A stretch of DNA of 64,000 bases from Spirochaetales bacterium (GCA_016935695.1 JAFGQL010000158.1:18423-82422); one strand, 5' to 3'. Shown: positions 9,106-19,130, numbered from the stretch's first letter. Translations and numbers: made by a program. The notes: generated by a model not told the origin, from the letters alone.

Positions 9106-11274
9106 CTAACCCACCTGCCCCTCTTTAATCCTTGAGGTCTGTATAGACCGTCCATCGGCAGTGAGGGCTGTAGAACCCACATTCAGTATGTTGTTTTGTA
9201 CACTCATGGGAATACTGAAGAATTCATCAATTTTGATGACCGGGGTTTCCTTATACACGGCGGGATCGGTATTCTCCAGAATGATCCGGGTTCCCGGCCT
9301 GGCATCCGGGACAAACAGGACCTCCACGTCCTTCTTGCCATCGGCCAAAATGCAGTCTGCTGCTATCAGCATGCCTTCGCTCACTACACCCCTGAGTTTT
9401 GCGGGTTTCAGATTTGCGGCAAGAATGATACGCTTTCCTAAAAGCTCATCTTCCCGGTAATAGGGAACAAGACCCGAGACAATCTGCCGGGTTTGACCGC
9501 CACCGATATCAAGGGTCTCGATATACAGGCTGTCTGCTTCAGGATGCCGTTCAATAGCCGTGATTTCCCCTACACGAAGGTCAATTTTTTCCTGAAACCG
9601 TCTTTCCGGCGAGTCCGCCATTACCCGTTCCTTCTGGGTGCCTGCATACCGGGCTTTTAATGTTTCAATGAGTTCGTCTTCGAGTTTCTCAAAAAGTATA
9701 TCGGGCTGCTGAATCACATCAAGACCGGTATCGTTGTTTACATCATCCCATGTGAGGCTCTTTACATTAAGCAGGCGAGCTATCCTGCTGGAGGCTTCGG
9801 GCATAACCGGCTGTATAAGCACACCAAGGGTACGGACAAGATACACAAGATCCCTTAACAGTACGGCGGCCTTTTCAGGATCTTCTTTTCTTGTCTTCCA
9901 TGGCTCGCCGCTCTGGAACGCCTTGTTGCCGAAATCCGACAAAGCGAATACCTGACGGAAAGCATCCCGCAGTTCAGCACGGTCATAATGGGCGGAGATT
10001 TTCTGTACATAGCTGTCTACCGTTTCGTAAAACCCCTTGTCCCCGGAAGCCTCGGGGACTTTTCCGTCAAAAAACCGCATGACAAACGTGAGAGTGCGGT
10101 TAATGAGGTTTCCCAGGTTTCCTATCAGTTCTCCGTTTACCTTTTCCTGAAAATCCTTCCAGGTGAAATCATAATCCGAGCTTTCCGGTCTGTTGTAAAA
10201 AATATAAAAGCGCCATACATCGGCCGGTATGCCCGTATCCCTGGCATCGGTGCCGAACACGCCGACTCCCTTGCTTTTGGAAAACTTGCCGCCTTCATAG
10301 TTCAGATACTCAGTCGACGACATATGGTGCAGCATGGTCCAGGTCTCTCCGGTACCCAGCAAGCTGGAAGGGAAAATGACCGTATGAAAGGGGATGTTGT
10401 CCTTTCCGATAAACTGGAAAAGCTCCACCTCATCCGGCTTTCTCCACCAGTTTTCCCATTCATCAGTCAAATTCATGGTGATGGAGATATACCCGATCGG
10501 AGCGTCGAACCACACGTAAAATACCTTGTTTTCAAACCCTTCCTTGGGAACAGGTATGCCCCATTTCAGGTCCCGGGTGATAGCCCGTTCCTTGAGGCCG
10601 TCACGTATCCAGCTCTTGGTCATCTGTATGGCGTTATAAGCCCAGAAACCTTTTACCGAAGCCTCCTGCATCCATGCTTCCAGTTTTGGCCGGATGGCGG
10701 GAAGGTTTATGTACAGATGGCGGGTTTCCCGTATATGGGGAGTCGCGGTACAGGTACCGCATGCGGGGTCCTTCAGCTCGGTGGGATCAAGGAGTTTTCC
10801 GCAGTGTTCACACTGGTCGCCTCTGGCATCGGCGTAACCGCAATGGGGGCAGGTACCGCGCACATACCTGTCAGCCAGAAAACGCTGGCAGGACTCGCAG
10901 TACAGCTGTTCTATGGTCTGCTCGCTAATGTAACCGTTCTCGTCGCATTTCTTGAAAATATGCTGGACGATCTGGGTCTGTTTCTCGGTGGAAGTCCTGC
11001 CGAAATGATCAAACTGTATGTTGAACCATTTGTATATTTCATCATGGACCGCGTAGAACCGGTCGCACAGTTCCTTGGGAGAAACACCTTCCTCCAGGGC
11101 CTTGGTTTCCGTGGCAGTACCGTATTCGTCGGTACCGCACACATAAAGTGTTTCATAGCCTTTCAGTCTGCAAAACCGGCTGAATACATCGGCAGACAGC
11201 ACCTGTATGAGATTACCCAGATGGGGAATGTTGTTCACGTAGGGCAGCGCAGAGGTCACTAATCGCTTTTTCAT
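9106..11274 (-). CDS. metG: Methionyl-tRNA synthetase with C-terminal tRNA-binding (EMAP/Trbp111) domain
   Basis: TSALPYVNNIPHLGNLIQVLSADVFSRF, two zinc knuckles (CPHCGY...CEHCGK), KFSKSKGVGV, C-terminal EKIDLRVGEITAIERHPEADSLYIETLDIG. Confidence 0.97.
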   Translation of the reverse strand: MKKRLVTSALPYVNNIPHLGNLIQVLSADVFSRFCRLKGYETLYVCGTDEYGTATETKALEEGVSPKELCDRFYAVHDEIYKWFNIQFDHFGRTSTEKQTQIVQHIFKKCDENGYISEQTIEQLYCESCQRFLADRYVRGTCPHCGYADARGDQCEHCGKLLDPTELKDPACGTCTATPHIRETRHLYINLPAIRPKLEAWMQEASVKGFWAYNAIQMTKSWIRDGLKERAITRDLKWGIPVPKEGFENKVFYVWFDAPIGYISITMNLTDEWENWWRKPDEVELFQFIGKDNIPFHTVIFPSSLLGTGETWTMLHHMSSTEYLNYEGGKFSKSKGVGVFGTDARDTGIPADVWRFYIFYNRPESSDYDFTWKDFQEKVNGELIGNLGNLINRTLTFVMRFFDGKVPEASGDKGFYETVDSYVQKISAHYDRAELRDAFRQVFALSDFGNKAFQSGEPWKTRKEDPEKAAVLLRDLVYLVRTLGVLIQPVMPEASSRIARLLNVKSLTWDDVNNDTGLDVIQQPDILFEKLEDELIETLKARYAGTQKERVMADSPERRFQEKIDLRVGEITAIERHPEADSLYIETLDIGGGQTRQIVSGLVPYYREDELLGKRIILAANLKPAKLRGVVSEGMLIAADCILADGKKDVEVLFVPDARPGTRIILENTDPAVYKETPVIKIDEFFSIPMSVQNNILNVGSTALTADGRSIQTSRIKEGQVG

Positions 11275-11385
11275 AGAAACTTACTATAGAGAGAAAAGGG
11301 TCTGATGACAAGGGTTTTACCTTGACGTGAATACACCCCCTTAGTACCCTGTATACTATAAGAGGAATAAATAACTGGAGGATCT

Positions 11386-12372
11386 ATGTCAGAAAGAGAT
11401 GTTTCTCCCGGCGGCCTGCCTTTCCCGGTCAAGCCAAGGATAATAATCATCGCCATCATTGTGATTGGCGTATTATCGTTGGCCATGAGTTCATTTTACA
11501 TTGTGGACCAGACTGAAGAAGCGGTAGTGCTGTTACTGGGACAATTCAAAACCATCAAGGGACCGGGGCTGCAGTTCAAGCTGCCCTTCGGAATAGAAAA
11601 AAACTACAATGTGCCTACCAAGGTTGTACAGAACGAGCTGTTCGGTTACCGAACTGACCAGCCCGGCATTACCACTGTCTACTCCAGGGCCGATTACCCG
11701 GAAGAATCCCTGATGCTCACCGGGGATCTGAACATTATTGATGTGGAATGGTCGATCCAGTACAAAATCGTGGACCCGAAGGCCTGGCTGTTCAAGGTCG
11801 AAAACCGGCACAAAACCATCCGGGACATTTCCCAGTCGGTGGTGAACAAACTGGTGGGAGACCGCACCATCTTTGACGTCATCGGCCCCAAACGGACCAA
11901 CATCATGGTCCAGGCCCAGGATGAGATGAACAAGATTTTCACTCAATACGAACTGGGGATCAATGTGGTAGCCGTTCAGCTGCGTAATATTGTCCCGCCG
12001 GAGGGAACGGTCCAGGACGCCTTCGAAGACGTAAACAAGGCCATCCAGGACATGGAACGGCTGATAAACGAGGGAAAAGAGGAATACAACAAGGAAATCC
12101 CCAAGGCCCGCGGCCAGGCGGAACGCTTGATCCAGGAAGCACAAGGGTATAAATCCGAGACCGTCAACGAAGCTAACGGTGATGTCGCCAGGTTCTTAAA
12201 GGTATATGATGAATACCGGAAAAACCCCGATGTGACAAAAGCCCGGCTGTATGTCGAAATGGTTGAAGACGTATTCGGCTCCGGCGAGAAAACAGAAGTT
12301 ATCGATAAAAACCTGGACAATTTTCTCCCCCTTAAAAACCTGAACGGCAGCACCCAGGGAGGTCAGCAATGA
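11386..12372 (+). CDS. hflK: FtsH protease modulator HflK (SPFH/band 7)
   Basis: Single N-terminal TM followed by SPFH domain (FYIVDQTEEAVVLLLGQFKTIKGPGLQFKLPF), adjacent to hflC. Confidence 0.9.
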   Translation: MSERDVSPGGLPFPVKPRIIIIAIIVIGVLSLAMSSFYIVDQTEEAVVLLLGQFKTIKGPGLQFKLPFGIEKNYNVPTKVVQNELFGYRTDQPGITTVYSRADYPEESLMLTGDLNIIDVEWSIQYKIVDPKAWLFKVENRHKTIRDISQSVVNKLVGDRTIFDVIGPKRTNIMVQAQDEMNKIFTQYELGINVVAVQLRNIVPPEGTVQDAFEDVNKAIQDMERLINEGKEEYNKEIPKARGQAERLIQEAQGYKSETVNEANGDVARFLKVYDEYRKNPDVTKARLYVEMVEDVFGSGEKTEVIDKNLDNFLPLKNLNGSTQGGQQ

Positions 12373-13364
12373 ACAAACTCATCGTAACCCTTGTAGTTAT
12401 CGCAATATTCGCCGTCATATTCATTGCCCTCGGCCCCTTCTTCATTCTGGAAGAAGGCGAACAGGCGGTGGTAACCCGTTTCGGCGCCATCGTAAGCACC
12501 CACACCGAGGCAGGGCTCAAGTTCAAACTTCCCGTGGTGGATACCGTTGTAAAATATCCCCGGCGTATCATGGCCTGGGACGGCGACCCCACCCGTGTGC
12601 CTACCTCAGAGAATCAGTTTATCTATATAGACGGAACAGCCAGATGGAAAATTGTGGATCCGTTACTCTTTTACGAAGCGGTTACCACCATTCCGCAGGC
12701 GTTTGCCCGTCTGGATGAAACCATCGATTCGTCCATTCGTACAGTGATCGCCGATAACCCCCTCTTTGAAGCAGTACGTAACACGAACATCATCAACGAA
12801 ATAGACAGGACAGAGATCCTTGCCGTTGAAGGGATGGGAGCAGACGTTGAAGAGGAAATCGCAAAGGCCCTTACGGCTACCGACGTACAGTCTCAGATCA
12901 TCTTCCCCTCAATCAAAAAAGGGCGGGTACGCCTGTCCGATGAAATGCTTATGGCCGCAAAACCCAAAATGGACCGCTATGGTATCGAGCTTATCGATAT
13001 CGTTATACGTCAGATCCGCTATTCAGAAGACCTTACCTCCAGCGTGTATAACCGCATGATCGTCGAGCGGAACCAGAAAGCCCAGGAATTCCGGTCCCGG
13101 GGCGAAGGTGCCAAGGCTGAATGGGCAGGTAAACTGGATAACGACCGCCGGACCATCCTGTCTGAAGCCTACAACAGGGCGGAAAGCTTAAAAGGTGACG
13201 CCGACGCGGAAGCGGCCCGGATATATTCCGACGCGTACAGAAGGGACGAAGAATTTGCAATCTTCTGGAGAACTATGGAATCATACAGGAAGACGTTAAG
13301 GAATTTTTCCAAAACCCTTACCACAGATCTGGACTACTTCAAGTATTTGTACGAAATGGATTGA
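12369..13364 (+). CDS. hflC: FtsH protease modulator HflC (SPFH/band 7)
   Basis: FFILEEGEQAVVTRFGAIVSTHTEAGLKFKLPVVDTVVKYPRRIMAWDGDP, ...EEFAIFWRTMESYRKTL; overlaps hflK stop. Confidence 0.92.
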   Translation: MNKLIVTLVVIAIFAVIFIALGPFFILEEGEQAVVTRFGAIVSTHTEAGLKFKLPVVDTVVKYPRRIMAWDGDPTRVPTSENQFIYIDGTARWKIVDPLLFYEAVTTIPQAFARLDETIDSSIRTVIADNPLFEAVRNTNIINEIDRTEILAVEGMGADVEEEIAKALTATDVQSQIIFPSIKKGRVRLSDEMLMAAKPKMDRYGIELIDIVIRQIRYSEDLTSSVYNRMIVERNQKAQEFRSRGEGAKAEWAGKLDNDRRTILSEAYNRAESLKGDADAEAARIYSDAYRRDEEFAIFWRTMESYRKTLRNFSKTLTTDLDYFKYLYEMD

Positions 13365-13393
13365 TACTTTTTCTTATCAAAAAAAAGAATACC

Positions 13394-13425
13394 GCCCCGG
13401 TGCTCACCTGTACCGGGGCTTTTTT
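13394..13425 (+). terminator. Rho-independent terminator after hflC
   Basis: GCCCCGGT (13394-13401) ... ACCGGGGC (13412-13419) followed by TTTTTT. Confidence 0.8.
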
Positions 13426-15103
13426 ATGATATCCGTTTTTTTGCAAGAGCTCCCAGCTCATGTATCTTTCGGTGATCCGTCTTTCGCAGCCATGGTGCGT
13501 CTTCCGCCAGGGCGGTCATTTTTTCATGCTGGTATTCAAAATCCTGCACGTATTTTTTATGGGCGAGTTTCCGCAGATTCTTTAATATACATTTAAACAA
13601 TTTCCGTTTTTCGCCAGGGGCATTACAAACCGAAAGAACCTGATGAAGGACATCAAGCTCTTCCACCCTGTCTTTCGTACAGGCCCTTTCAAGTTTTTCC
13701 TTAATTTCCATAAGGCTGCGGGAGCTTAAAGATAAAAGCTGACCTGTGTCGGGCTTTTGTGTAAACCAGAGACCGCGGTACATACTGCCGCTGAAGCTGT
13801 CATAAGAAACCGTGCGGAGTTTCTCCATGGCTGCTTTCGTTTGAATGAGCATGGTATGATCAATAAACTCCTGTTCTATCCTGTCAGGCACATAGGTCTG
13901 AAGTAAAAGCTCATGAACCCGGTAGGCATACAGGAACTTTTCATAGTCTGCCGTTCCCGGTACCGCCGGCCGCCTCCGGTTTATAACCAGCTGAAACTCG
14001 ATGTTTTTGGAAATACGGTTCAGACTCTGGCGGCCGCCGCGGTAGGTGGTATATTCCTGAACCTCCAGTTCAAGCCCTCCCTGTTCCGCCGCGATGTCGG
14101 TCAGTTCTTCAAAGGGGATAATGCCATCGGTATTGTAACTGAGAACAATGATTGTCGCGTCTACTGCCTCCAGCAGTTTTCTCATTGCCGCGGCCGCCTT
14201 GGGCCGGGAACAGAAATCCGATCTGGTTGTCTGCCAATCCGGGCGAATCCCCGCTTTTGCTGCAAGGCGGCCCTGTTCATCAAGGGCTGAACCCACGGCG
14301 GGTTTGTCCCAACGGGCAATAGTATTCAGGAGGTGGTAATTACTGCCGTACTGATGCTGATTGTAGGGCGGATCCAGATAACAGATATCGCCGGAAACCC
14401 CCTGTAGAAAATCAGTCGCATCCATGTTCGCTACACTGCCGCCGCCCTTTTTAGCCGCAACAGGATACAAAAGTTCCATGTCTTTCATGATGCGTCCCAA
14501 AGCGTCGGCATTGTTACCGCCGAATCCCCGGTGATAGGCCTTGAATACCCCTGACGTATTCGCATGGGTGGCTGCCTGGTACAACAGGGGGGCGATGATC
14601 AGCGAACGTAATTCTTGAGGATATGCATTTTCCGGGTACCGCTCATCAATCCTGTCCCGCACCGTATCTATAAACCTGGCGTTGCGGGGAGTATAAAACA
14701 GACGCTGACCGGGATACCGGTTATCTTCGTGCAATTCTTCCGGCGCGTAATTGCCAGCCATATAGCCGCCTTCTTTCAGCGGCAGGCTGTTAAAATAGGA
14801 CAGCTCGTCATGCAGAGGCTTTTTCAGGCCAGGTCCGTGTTCAGTAATGGCGTCAGTTATGTGGCAAAGGTTTATAAGGTATGAATAGTATTCAATATCG
14901 TTGGCCAGAACCTTATAGTCCAGATACCGGCCCAGACGGGCGACGGAGCCGGACCCGCAGAAAGGGTCCAGGAACACGGTCCCTCCACTTTGCCGTTCAT
15001 GCCTGGAAAAAATACCGGCCAGGAACTTCAACAGCTTTCGTTTATTACCGATATAGGCAATGAGCTGGCTGCACAGGTAGGGATCGCTGAATGAATCGAT
15101 CAT
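13424..15103 (-). CDS. D12-class DNA adenine (N6) methyltransferase with long C-terminal extension
   Basis: YIGNKRKLLKFLAGIF, VFLDPFCGSGSVARLG and CYLDPPYNQHQYGSNYHLLNTI: alpha/D12 motif order. No recognisable endonuclease nearby. Confidence 0.88.
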   Translation of the reverse strand: MIDSFSDPYLCSQLIAYIGNKRKLLKFLAGIFSRHERQSGGTVFLDPFCGSGSVARLGRYLDYKVLANDIEYYSYLINLCHITDAITEHGPGLKKPLHDELSYFNSLPLKEGGYMAGNYAPEELHEDNRYPGQRLFYTPRNARFIDTVRDRIDERYPENAYPQELRSLIIAPLLYQAATHANTSGVFKAYHRGFGGNNADALGRIMKDMELLYPVAAKKGGGSVANMDATDFLQGVSGDICYLDPPYNQHQYGSNYHLLNTIARWDKPAVGSALDEQGRLAAKAGIRPDWQTTRSDFCSRPKAAAAMRKLLEAVDATIIVLSYNTDGIIPFEELTDIAAEQGGLELEVQEYTTYRGGRQSLNRISKNIEFQLVINRRRPAVPGTADYEKFLYAYRVHELLLQTYVPDRIEQEFIDHTMLIQTKAAMEKLRTVSYDSFSGSMYRGLWFTQKPDTGQLLSLSSRSLMEIKEKLERACTKDRVEELDVLHQVLSVCNAPGEKRKLFKCILKNLRKLAHKKYVQDFEYQHEKMTALAEDAPWLRKTDHRKIHELGALAKKRIS

Positions 15104-15468
15104 TATGATTTTGTGTAGGCCGCCATGTTTTTCTCGGTTTCGAAAACCTCTACCCGGTTGAGAGGAGCGGCGGGAAGCCGGGACTCAAGTTCAGCATATA
15201 TATACTCGGCAATGTGTTCAGCACTGGGATTCCCGTGGGTGAATGCCGGATGCTCGTTCAGATGGGTGTGGTCGATACCCGACAGGACCTCTTTCAGGGC
15301 TTTTTTCAGCACGCCAAAATCAATCAGCATGCCCCCTTCTGTAAGGGTGTCACCTGCCGCATGCACCCGTACACGGTAATTATGCCCGTGAAGGCGTTCG
15401 CATTTTCCATGATAATCGGAAATGAAATGGGCGGCGGCAAAGCTGTCTTCTACGCGGATATGATACAC
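15103..15468 (-). CDS. queD: 6-carboxy-5,6,7,8-tetrahydropterin synthase
   Basis: FAAAHFISDYHGKCERLHGHNYRVRV (CxxxHGH), GMLIDFGVLKKALKEVLSGIDHTHLNE, PSAEHIAEYIY. Stop overlaps the methyltransferase start (TAATG). Confidence 0.92.
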   Translation of the reverse strand: MYHIRVEDSFAAAHFISDYHGKCERLHGHNYRVRVHAAGDTLTEGGMLIDFGVLKKALKEVLSGIDHTHLNEHPAFTHGNPSAEHIAEYIYAELESRLPAAPLNRVEVFETEKNMAAYTKS

Positions 15469-15518
15469 ACACCACTCCTATTGAAGTATGGGTTTCTTGC
15501 TGATACAGTAAAAAACCG

Positions 15519-17045
15519 ATGAGCAAAAAAACATTATCAGCTTTGACCGGCAAAATCAACATACTCGAAACCCACGGGACCCTTGAAAGGGAGATCAGCG
15601 GCTTTTGTGTCGATTCCCGGGTATGGCAGCCAGGGGAAATGTATATCGCCCAGCCGGGGACCCACATAGACGGCCATGGGTATATTACCGAACTTGTGGA
15701 TCGCGGCTGCCCGGCCGTCCTTCATTCAAAAAGACTTGATACTTATGACTCCGGTGTCACCTACCTGCGGGTAAAGGACACCAGAAAAGCGCTTTCTCCC
15801 TTAGCCGATGCCTACTTCGGACATCCTTCGGGCAGACTTTCTGTCATAGGCATTACCGGTACCGACGGGAAAAGTTCCACAGTCTCATTTACCCATCAGC
15901 TGCTGGAGGCTCTGGGACTTGCTTCCGGTTTTACATCGACTGTTGAGTATAAAACAGAAGACACCATCAAAAAAAACCCCTACCGGATGAGTACTCCCGA
16001 GGCTTTTGAGATCCACAAACTCCTTGCCCAGATGGCGGAAAACGGAAAGCACTATGCGGTCATAGAATCAACCAGTCATGGTCTTTCGTACAGGTACTCC
16101 CGGTTGGCGGATGTGGAATACCACACTGCCGTCCTTACGAACATCACCCACGAGCATCTGGAATTTCACGGCACCATCGAAAGATACGCGGATGACAAGG
16201 CCAACCTCTTCCGACAGCTGAAAGCCAAAGAAGGCCTTCCCCCAGCGGCCATCATGAGGGCCGAGGAACCCTTCGCAGATGTGTTTACCTCGGCCTATCC
16301 CGGACCGTGGCTGACCTATTCATTGACCGACCCCGGGGCGGACGCCTTTGCGTACGACATACAGGAAACAGGCAGCGGCTTAACATTCACCCTGTCGCAT
16401 GGCGGAAATGAATACAAGTGCGGCGCCCCCCTCGCAGGCAGCTTTAATGTCGCGAATGTCCTTGCGGCTTTTCTGGCAGTAATCTCATCAACCGGTATAC
16501 CTGCCGCCCGGGTTACTAAGGCCATCTCTTCTCTCAAGGGAGTAAAGGGTCGCATGGAGACGATTATCTGCGGCCAGAAGTTCAAGGCAATTGTGGATTA
16601 TGCCCACAGTCCCGGTTCTTTTGAAAAAATCCTGCCTGTCATCAAAAGCGCTGCCAATGGTCGACTGATCATCCTGTTCGGCAGTGCCGGTGAGAGGGAC
16701 ACGGCAAAACGACAATTGCAGGGCCGTGTCGCCGACGCATACGCAGACATTATTGTGCTTTCCGATGAAGACCCCAGAGGCGAGGTTCCTATGGACATAC
16801 TCAATGAAATCGCCCTCGGCTGTACAGCCAAAAAGGCCGGGAGCAGTCTCTTTCTGATTCCGGACCGCGAAGCGGGTATTCGCCATGCCCTTTCCCTTGC
16901 GAAAGATACTGATACAGTTCTGTTCCTTGGAAAAGGACATGAGTCGACTATCCTCTATAAAGACGGCCCCATACCCTGGGATGAATCAGCGGCGGTACGG
17001 AAGGCCCTCCGGGATATGGGTTATACCGGTGACACAACCAGGTAA
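15519..17045 (+). CDS. murE: UDP-N-acetylmuramyl-tripeptide synthetase
   Basis: GITGTDGKSSTVSFTHQLLEALG, LTNITHEHLEFHGTIERYADDKANLF, GVKGRMETI, FGSAGERDTAKRQLQGRVADAYADIIVLSDEDPRGE. Confidence 0.93.
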   Translation: MSKKTLSALTGKINILETHGTLEREISGFCVDSRVWQPGEMYIAQPGTHIDGHGYITELVDRGCPAVLHSKRLDTYDSGVTYLRVKDTRKALSPLADAYFGHPSGRLSVIGITGTDGKSSTVSFTHQLLEALGLASGFTSTVEYKTEDTIKKNPYRMSTPEAFEIHKLLAQMAENGKHYAVIESTSHGLSYRYSRLADVEYHTAVLTNITHEHLEFHGTIERYADDKANLFRQLKAKEGLPPAAIMRAEEPFADVFTSAYPGPWLTYSLTDPGADAFAYDIQETGSGLTFTLSHGGNEYKCGAPLAGSFNVANVLAAFLAVISSTGIPAARVTKAISSLKGVKGRMETIICGQKFKAIVDYAHSPGSFEKILPVIKSAANGRLIILFGSAGERDTAKRQLQGRVADAYADIIVLSDEDPRGEVPMDILNEIALGCTAKKAGSSLFLIPDREAGIRHALSLAKDTDTVLFLGKGHESTILYKDGPIPWDESAAVRKALRDMGYTGDTTR

Positions 17046-17376
17046 TCCCCCCCTGTCTTTCGCCGGCAGAATCAGAGCCCTTCTAAAGGCGGTCCCCCGT
17101 GGCTGCGTTGCCACCTATGGACAGATAGCTCAGCTCGCCGGCAACCCGTCCGGTACAAGAGCGGTGGTATGGATCCTTTCATCATCCGGCACCAGCCATG
17201 TGCTTCCCTGGCACAGGATAATCAGCGCCCGGGGAGTCATCTCAACAAAAGGTGATACCCAGGCCCGCCTGTTACAGGAGGAGGGAGTGGCTGTTAAGGA
17301 TAACTGGGTAGACCTTTCCGTTTACCGTTGGCAGCCTCCGGCCGCACTGATAGACTTTATTTTCAGTGACGGCTAA
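17029..17376 (+). CDS. Alkyltransferase-like (ATL/Atl1-type) DNA-binding protein, MGMT fold
   Basis: IRALLKAVPRGCVATYGQIAQLAGNPSGTRAVVWILSSSGTSHVLPWHRIISARGVIS: MGMT C-terminal domain with Cys of PCHR replaced by Trp (PWHR). GTG at 17029 is in frame with the track ORF and overlaps murE. Confidence 0.87.
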   Translation: MTQPGNPPLSFAGRIRALLKAVPRGCVATYGQIAQLAGNPSGTRAVVWILSSSGTSHVLPWHRIISARGVISTKGDTQARLLQEEGVAVKDNWVDLSVYRWQPPAALIDFIFSDG

Positions 17377-17408
17377 AGCACCTCAGTACAAAAGGAAGGG
17401 GCGGGGTC

Positions 17409-18590
17409 TTAGATGTACATGCGGAGGGTTATCACGGTGAGATCATCGTGTCCGATGAAGCTGACATTGGATTCAAACCTCATATCAACCTTCCTGCAGG
17501 CTTCATCCAGATAAGATATGTAAAACAACCCGAGTTCATTCCCCGGCCCGTCCTGGGACTGGGTATAAAACTCGGTGAGGCTTTTTTCTTTAAGGTTCAG
17601 GTCCTTTTTCACGTCTATTTTTTCTTTCAATGCCCGGTATTTACTGTCCCGGTTATAGATGGTCACTTCCATTTGCTCAACACCCGAAGTCTGGTTAGTA
17701 TGAAAGCTTTTTATTTTCCACGAAACATACATGAAGTCATTCTTGGTTTTTACCAGCAGCATTTTCCGAATGGAATCATCTGCCAGAATCTGGTCCATGT
17801 TGTATGACTTCCCCAGCTCTTTTTGTGCGTAGGTTTTCAGTTTTGTATTTTCTGTCAAGGCCAGAAGTTCCATGAACATGAGTGCGAAATATTCTGGAAT
17901 ACTGTTTTTTTTGAGAAAAGAGGAAATTGCTTCACAGATATAATGTATGATCTTGAAGTAATCTTTCTGCTCATAAAACTGCAACAGTACAAACCATACA
18001 ATCGGATTCAGACTCGACAGGAGCTTTTCACTGAACAGAAGCTGGACATTCTTTTCACCGGGAAGAAGACCCGCATCGTTATTGATCATCTGTTTGAGAG
18101 GAGACATGATAATTGCCTTTATGGTTTTCATGTTCTCGGGACTGCCGTTTATGATCTTTTTGACTGCTTCTTCATTCAGCTGTCTGTCCTCGGCGATAAT
18201 ACTGGCCGGATTTGCCCTGTTCCAGGTACGGACCATTTCGCTTTTACACAACTCTACGTAAATGCTTTCATTGAACTTTTTGTAAAACCTTGAATACATT
18301 ACCAGTTTAGAAAAATCCAGGATTTCAGCCCGTGAATCTATATAATTAGCAGAAGCCATCTCTATACCGGCGATATAGTCCATCTGCAGCAACTTCTGTA
18401 TGGTGGGTGCCGTATATTCATCCATTGATATACCGTAGGCAGTGGAGCCGTCGGCCATTTTGAACCGGCTCATTTTTTTATTATTTTTCAGAAAAAAGTT
18501 TTCACCCTCTTCCGTCAAAATGAGCTTGATCGGTAATTGGAATGTGGTTTTCCTGTTCCCCGCCATATTACGTTGTGCCCTCGCTACCAA
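17409..18590 (-). CDS. Hypothetical protein
   Basis: 393-aa ORF on a strand with no competing gene; family not recognised. Confidence 0.6.
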   Translation of the reverse strand: MVARAQRNMAGNRKTTFQLPIKLILTEEGENFFLKNNKKMSRFKMADGSTAYGISMDEYTAPTIQKLLQMDYIAGIEMASANYIDSRAEILDFSKLVMYSRFYKKFNESIYVELCKSEMVRTWNRANPASIIAEDRQLNEEAVKKIINGSPENMKTIKAIIMSPLKQMINNDAGLLPGEKNVQLLFSEKLLSSLNPIVWFVLLQFYEQKDYFKIIHYICEAISSFLKKNSIPEYFALMFMELLALTENTKLKTYAQKELGKSYNMDQILADDSIRKMLLVKTKNDFMYVSWKIKSFHTNQTSGVEQMEVTIYNRDSKYRALKEKIDVKKDLNLKEKSLTEFYTQSQDGPGNELGLFYISYLDEACRKVDMRFESNVSFIGHDDLTVITLRMYI

Positions 18591-19129
18591 TGATTAAATG
18601 AAGATACTTCATGCAGACTTTTCTTTTCTTTCGGCAGTCCTCTGGAACCTGCCTTTCCTACCAGAAGGAGCATGACAACCTTCATGGAATAAGGAACAGA
18701 AACAATTTCCCGTACTTTTGTTTCGTCGTAGGTAGAAATATAACACGTGGCGTATCCCAGACTTTCAGCCTGAAGAAGCATGAATGCAGAGGCTATCGAA
18801 ATATCGATCGGGTAGGACAATTGCCCGTTCGGCATACGGTAATCGATATTTGTCGTGCACAGAGCAATGATAAGCGATGCGCTTCCCACATGCTCCTGGC
18901 CGAAGGCAGCATTCTGTATTCCTTTTTTTGTCTCGCTGTCATTGATCACAATGAACCGCCAGGCTTGTCTGTTCTTGGCAGAGGGGGCCCTTCTTCCTGC
19001 ATCCAGTATCAGAGTAATATCCTGATCACCGACCGGTTCATCTAAAAAATCAGTACAGCTGAATCTGCGTTCTATCTGTGGTAATAGCTTCACTGTCTGC
19101 CCCCTGTTATCGTACTGTCCTTCCACCAA
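18584..19129 (-). CDS. Nitroreductase family protein
   Basis: RRFSCTDFLDEPVGDQDITLILDAGRRAPSAKNRQAWRFIVI ... LLQAESLGYATCYIS. Likely true start is GTG at about 19093. Confidence 0.85.
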   Translation of the reverse strand: MVEGQYDNRGQTVKLLPQIERRFSCTDFLDEPVGDQDITLILDAGRRAPSAKNRQAWRFIVINDSETKKGIQNAAFGQEHVGSASLIIALCTTNIDYRMPNGQLSYPIDISIASAFMLLQAESLGYATCYISTYDETKVREIVSVPYSMKVVMLLLVGKAGSRGLPKEKKSLHEVSSFNHW

Positions 19130-19130
19130 C

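Noticed and set aside
9988-11262. 424-aa + strand ORF in the track
   Set aside because: Entirely antisense to metG, with no coherent domain; long shadow ORFs are expected opposite a coding frame.
11533-12144. 203-aa - strand ORF
   Set aside because: Shadow of hflK.
17409-18590. C-terminal GHDDLTVITLRM resembles the last strand of PP2C/SpoIIE phosphatases
   Set aside because: The rest of the protein lacks the metal-binding PPM motifs, so a single short match is insufficient.
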